Shown here: one piece after another, positions 61,350-64,000 of the stretch
How the letters are laid out: each line of letters begins with the position of its first letter
Position numbering within the stretch: position 1 is the first letter of the stretch
Assembly: GCF_034440735.1 (NCBI RefSeq)
Contig: NZ_CP140098.1
Location: forward strand, 2,845,501-2,909,500
Length of the DNA stretch: 64,000 nt
Reading direction: 5' to 3'
Source: Deinococcus sp. AB2017081
Lineage (GTDB): Bacteria > Deinococcota > Deinococci > Deinococcales > Deinococcaceae
The notes under the pieces: generated by a model
The model's database searches: none
Told to the model about the DNA's origin: nothing
What the model saw: the letters and a program-made list of their open reading frames with translations, nothing else
Made by a program: the position numbers and the translations under genes

Positions 61350-62294
61350 GTGACGGCGACGAAACCAGGTGCACCGGCGATTCCTGCCGTTGAGGTGCGC
61401 GGCCTGTACAAGAAATACGGTTCCAGCACGATCCTTGAAGACGTGTACATGACCGTCCGGGCGGGCGAGGTCTACGCCCTGACTGGCCCGAACGGCGCGG
61501 GCAAGACCACCCTGATCCGTACCATGACCGGACTCGCGTTCCCGACCGACGGCGAGATCCGCCTGCTGGGCCGCGACGTGCATTCCGACGGTTCGCGGGC
61601 ACGGGCCTACCTGGGGGCCGTGGTCGAGGCCCCCGCGAAGTTCTATCCGCAGCTCACCGGGACGCAGAACCTGCAGGTGCATGCCAACCTGTCCACCATG
61701 GCCCCCGGTGGCCGCCGGATCGGGCGCGAGCGCCTGCGCGAGGTCATGGCCCTGCTGGAACTCACGCGCATGGCCGACCGCAAGGTGCAGGAATACTCGC
61801 TGGGCCAGCGGCAACGCCTGGGGGTGGCGAGCGCCATCCTGGCCGAACCCAAGGTGCTGATCCTCGACGAGCCCACCAGCGGGCTCGATCCACTGGGGAT
61901 CGGCCTGATCCACCGGATCGTGACCAGCCTGGCGACCAGCGGCTGCGCCGTGATCCTCAGCACGCACCACCTGCGCGAGATCGCCACCTACGCGCACACG
62001 GTCGGCATCCTGACCGCCGGGCGGCTGGTCGACACGGTGGATCTGCGGGCACGTCAGGCCGCGTACCGCTTCCGGGTGGACGATCCGGTGGCGGCGGCGG
62101 CCGTGCTGGAACGCCTGCCCTTCGTGCGCAAGGTCAGCACCCGCACGCCGTATGCCGTGGCGCACCTGGGCGGCGAATCCCGCGTGCCCGACGCCCTGGC
62201 CCACCTGGGTGCCGAGGGCATCCGGGTGTTCGAGGCCAGCCCGGATCACTTCGACCTGTACGAGTACTACCGCGAACGCGTGGAGCAGGCCTGA
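61350..62294 (+). CDS. ABC transporter ATP-binding protein
   Basis: 314 aa. GTG 61350 with TAGGCT (61338-61343) 6 nt upstream. Walker [17 protein letters not shown], signature [15 protein letters not shown], Walker [14 protein letters not shown]-loop [13 protein letters not shown]-terminal domain of about 90 residues is typical of bacitracin/drug or Na+ exporter ATPases (BcrA/NatA). With the permease it makes an ABC-2-like exporter. Confidence 0.9.
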   Translation: MTATKPGAPAIPAVEVRGLYKKYGSSTILEDVYMTVRAGEVYALTGPNGAGKTTLIRTMTGLAFPTDGEIRLLGRDVHSDGSRARAYLGAVVEAPAKFYPQLTGTQNLQVHANLSTMAPGGRRIGRERLREVMALLELTRMADRKVQEYSLGQRQRLGVASAILAEPKVLILDEPTSGLDPLGIGLIHRIVTSLATSGCAVILSTHHLREIATYAHTVGILTAGRLVDTVDLRARQAAYRFRVDDPVAAAAVLERLPFVRKVSTRTPYAVAHLGGESRVPDALAHLGAEGIRVFEASPDHFDLYEYYRERVEQA

Positions 62295-62350
62295 TGCCTG
62301 TTCCCTGCCCCATGTTCCCTGACCCCGTGCCCGGAGGCCGCCCATGCTGA
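62294..62350 (+). CDS. short ORF bridging the ABC ATPase and permease
   Basis: ATG 62294 shares a base with the stop of the ATPase (TGATG). It encodes [18 protein letters not shown] and ends inside the permease (7-bp overlap with ATG 62344). It contains PVPCP as does the 42300 ORF, from the same 15-bp sequence. Its role, if any, is coupling translation; the permease also has its own GGAGG. Confidence 0.35.
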   Translation: MPVPCPMFPDPVPGGRPC

Positions 62351-63117
62351 CCCTGCTGATGCTCGAGTACCGCAAGCTGTTCGGAGCGCGCAGCGTCAAG
62401 CTGGCCCTGCTGGTGACCCTGCTGCTGCCGCTGGTCTGGGCCTTCGCGCCGCGCCTGACCGAGCTGATCCGGGTCAACCTGATCAGCGGCTGGCAGCTTC
62501 CCGCCGTAAGCATCGGCGTGACCATCCAGTACCTGCTGCCGCTGTTCATCGCGCTGACCGTCGCCGAGATGATCGGTGCGGAGGTCGCGCAGGGCACCCT
62601 GGCTCCGCTGCTGCTGCGGCCGGTCGACCGCACGAAGGTGATCGCCAGCAAGCTGATCGTGGCCCTGACCTATCCGTTCATCCTGCTGACCACCACGGTG
62701 GTCGGCTCGCTGCTGGCCGGCATCCCGCTGGGCTTCGGCACCTTCCTGGGCGGCACGGGCCTGGGGCCCGGGCTGTTCGTGGGGGTGGGGCAGCTGTCCA
62801 GCGGCGCGGCCTTCGCCGAGGTCGTGCGCGGCACCGCCCTGGCCGGCGTGGCGCTCATGCCGATCGCCGCGCTGTCCCTGCTGTACGGCGTCCTGTACCT
62901 GAACACGGCGGCGGCGGCCCTGGCCACCTTCGCCACCCTGATCCTGATGCGCCTACTGGTCGTGTTCCCGGAGACGATCCAGCGCATCCTGCTGACCTCG
63001 CACCTGGGCATCTACGCCCAGCAGGGCGACATCGTGCAGCCCCTGATCCTGCTGCTGATCTACACAGCGGGCTTCGGACTGATGAGCATCTTCGCCTTCG
63101 ACCGCCGCGACGTCTGA
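62344..63117 (+). CDS. ABC-2-like exporter permease
   Basis: 257 aa, about six membrane helices ([69 protein letters not shown]). The loop with [15 protein letters not shown] is typical of ABC-2 permeases. SD GGAGG 6 nt upstream. Forms a pair with the ATPase; export cargo unknown. Followed by a terminator. Confidence 0.87.
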   Translation: MLTLLMLEYRKLFGARSVKLALLVTLLLPLVWAFAPRLTELIRVNLISGWQLPAVSIGVTIQYLLPLFIALTVAEMIGAEVAQGTLAPLLLRPVDRTKVIASKLIVALTYPFILLTTTVVGSLLAGIPLGFGTFLGGTGLGPGLFVGVGQLSSGAAFAEVVRGTALAGVALMPIAALSLLYGVLYLNTAAAALATFATLILMRLLVVFPETIQRILLTSHLGIYAQQGDIVQPLILLLIYTAGFGLMSIFAFDRRDV

Positions 63118-63133
63118 GCTGCACCACACCCAG

Positions 63134-63160
63134 GGGGAGGGCCGCGTGTCCTCCCCTTCT
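63134..63160 (+). terminator. terminator after the ABC permease
   Basis: GGGGAGG (63134-63140) and CCTCCCC (63150-63156), 7-bp stem with 9-nt loop, followed by TTCT. Confidence 0.65.
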
Positions 63161-63187
63161 CGTCGGCTACAGCGCTAGCCTGAGGCC

Positions 63188-63592
63188 ATGACCGCGCCTA
63201 TTGCCCTGACCACGGGCGGCACCCTGTACGAGCGCATCGGGCCGGAGGCGCTGGCCGCGCTGGTGCAGACCTTCTACACGCATGTGGCGGCCGACCCTGA
63301 GCTGGCCCCGATCTTCCCTCCTGATTTGACCGTCACAGCCGAGAAGCAGCTGGCCTTCCTGACCGGATTCATGGGCGGGCCGCCACTCTTTCACCAGCGC
63401 TACGGCAATCCCATGCTGCGGGCGCGGCACCTGCCGCACGAGGTCACACCCCGGCGGGCACAGGCGTGGATGGCGTGCATGGCCGCGGCCCTGGCAGCCA
63501 CGCCGCAGATCGCCCCGGCCGACGCGCAGGAACTCTACACGGCGCTGTCCCGCGTGGCTGTCCACATGGTGAACACGCCGGATCACAGGTAA
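63188..63592 (+). CDS. truncated haemoglobin, group II
   Basis: 134 aa. LYERIGPEALAALVQTFYTHVAADPEL (B10 Tyr), FLTGFMGGPPLFHQRYGNPMLRARHLPHEVTPRRAQAWMACM with the proximal His in RARH and Trp(G8) of group II. It binds O2/NO and likely serves in NO or oxidative protection. TAGCCT (63176-63181) is 6 nt before the ATG. Confidence 0.92.
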   Translation: MTAPIALTTGGTLYERIGPEALAALVQTFYTHVAADPELAPIFPPDLTVTAEKQLAFLTGFMGGPPLFHQRYGNPMLRARHLPHEVTPRRAQAWMACMAAALAATPQIAPADAQELYTALSRVAVHMVNTPDHR

Positions 63593-63681
63593 GCACCACG
63601 CCCACCGAGTACATGGACAACTCTTTACATTTGACTAGTACGGTTGACCCGGCCCGGGGAGGCCTTAACTAGACTGCGCCC

Positions 63682-64000
63682 ATGACGCAACGCTCCATCG
63701 ATGACCTCCGCGCCGAGGTCGATCAGATCAACCGTGACCTCCTGACGCTGCTGTCGCGCCGTGGCGAGGTCGTCGCGCAGATCGGGCACGCCAAGACCCA
63801 GGAAGGCCGACCGAACCACTACGATCCCGCCCGCGAGGATCAGCAGCTGCGCGAACTCGAGGGCCTGAATCCCGGCCCCTTCACCGCTGCCGCCGTCAAG
63901 GCGATCTTCAAGGAGATCTTCAAGGCCAGTCTGGCCCTGGAGGAATCCAACGACAAGAAGCAGCTGCTGGTGTCCCGCAAGGTCAAGAGCGACGACACGG
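63682..64000 (+). CDS. chorismate mutase/DAHP synthase (N-terminal part)
   Basis: About 106 residues, cut by the window edge. AroQ-type chorismate mutase: SIDDLRAEVDQINRDLLTLLSRRGEVVAQIGHAKTQEG (Arg, Lys residues of the site) and helices to FKEIFKASLALEES, then the linker KQLLVSRKVKSDDT. This matches the chorismate mutase fused to DAHP synthase seen in Deinococcus and Bacillus, a feedback-regulated entry point to aromatic amino acids. TAGACT (63670-63675) is 6 nt before the ATG, so leaderless. Confidence 0.88.
   Translation, partial: MTQRSIDDLRAEVDQINRDLLTLLSRRGEVVAQIGHAKTQEGRPNHYDPAREDQQLRELEGLNPGPFTAAAVKAIFKEIFKASLALEESNDKKQLLVSRKVKSDDT

Overview
The window reads as high-GC chromosomal DNA from a Deinococcus species (genus inferred, species not determined). 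The evidence is: densely packed genes with GTG/TTG starts; more than thirty starts with a TANNNT box only 5-9 nt upstream, the signature of leaderless mRNAs known from Deinococcus; an archaeal-type aspartyl-tRNA synthetase of the AspRS2 kind; a futalosine-pathway menaquinone gene (mqnD); and dispersed intergenic repeats. No tRNA, rRNA, CRISPR array, phage or intact insertion sequence was recognised.

Layout. 1-4.5 kb: overlapping envelope genes (LptF/G-type permease, GT28 glycosyltransferase, polysaccharide deacetylase), a methyltransferase and an unknown gene. 4.5-8 kb: glycolate oxidase operon glcF-glcD-glcE on the minus strand. 8-11 kb: LLM-class flavin enzyme, MFS exporter, PRTase-like protein. 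11-14.2 kb: purM, histidine phosphatase, meaB and an ICMT-like membrane protein, each overlapping the next by about 4 bp. 14.2-19 kb: VTT membrane protein, trpC, hpt, secreted EEP-fold protein, arsB-like permease. 19-28 kb: leuS behind a leader peptide and attenuator, a small secreted protein, an amidohydrolase, an orphan response regulator, a GNAT enzyme, alaS. 28-35 kb: serine hydrolase, a 182-bp MITE-like repeat, and a DUF5724/DUF4132-type giant gene cut by one in-frame amber codon. 35-45 kb: small methyltransferase and YjbR genes, a metallophosphoesterase, a secreted alpha/beta hydrolase with tandem operator palindromes, moeA, a CAP-domain lipid-or-wall-associated protein, slyD, a spermidine-synthase-like methyltransferase, another hydrolase, and aspS behind an Asn/Asp-rich leader peptide. 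45.7-48.8 kb: a TetR-MFS-CitE-MaoC operon. 48.8-51.5 kb: a metallo-beta-lactamase-fold hydrolase and an ABC-2 exporter with a short leader ORF. 51.8-57.3 kb: SDR, mercuric-reductase-like flavoprotein, NUDIX, ribF, DUF6174-like protein, mqnD. 57.5-61.2 kb: an exported oxidative-chemistry cluster (hydrolase, PQQ-type sugar dehydrogenase, and a Cu/Zn-SOD fused to a beta-propeller). 61.3-64 kb: ABC exporter, truncated haemoglobin, and the start of a chorismate mutase-DAHP synthase gene.

The strongest signals for follow-up are regulatory. Leaderless micro-ORFs precede leuS, aspS, glcF, a methyltransferase and an ABC exporter. The aspS leader encodes three Asn and two Asp codons just upstream of mutually exclusive hairpins, which is what would be expected of attenuation control for a non-discriminating AspRS that makes both Asp-tRNA(Asp) and Asp-tRNA(Asn). 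Other notable points are the SodC-propeller fusion, the amber-interrupted giant gene, and the repeat family.
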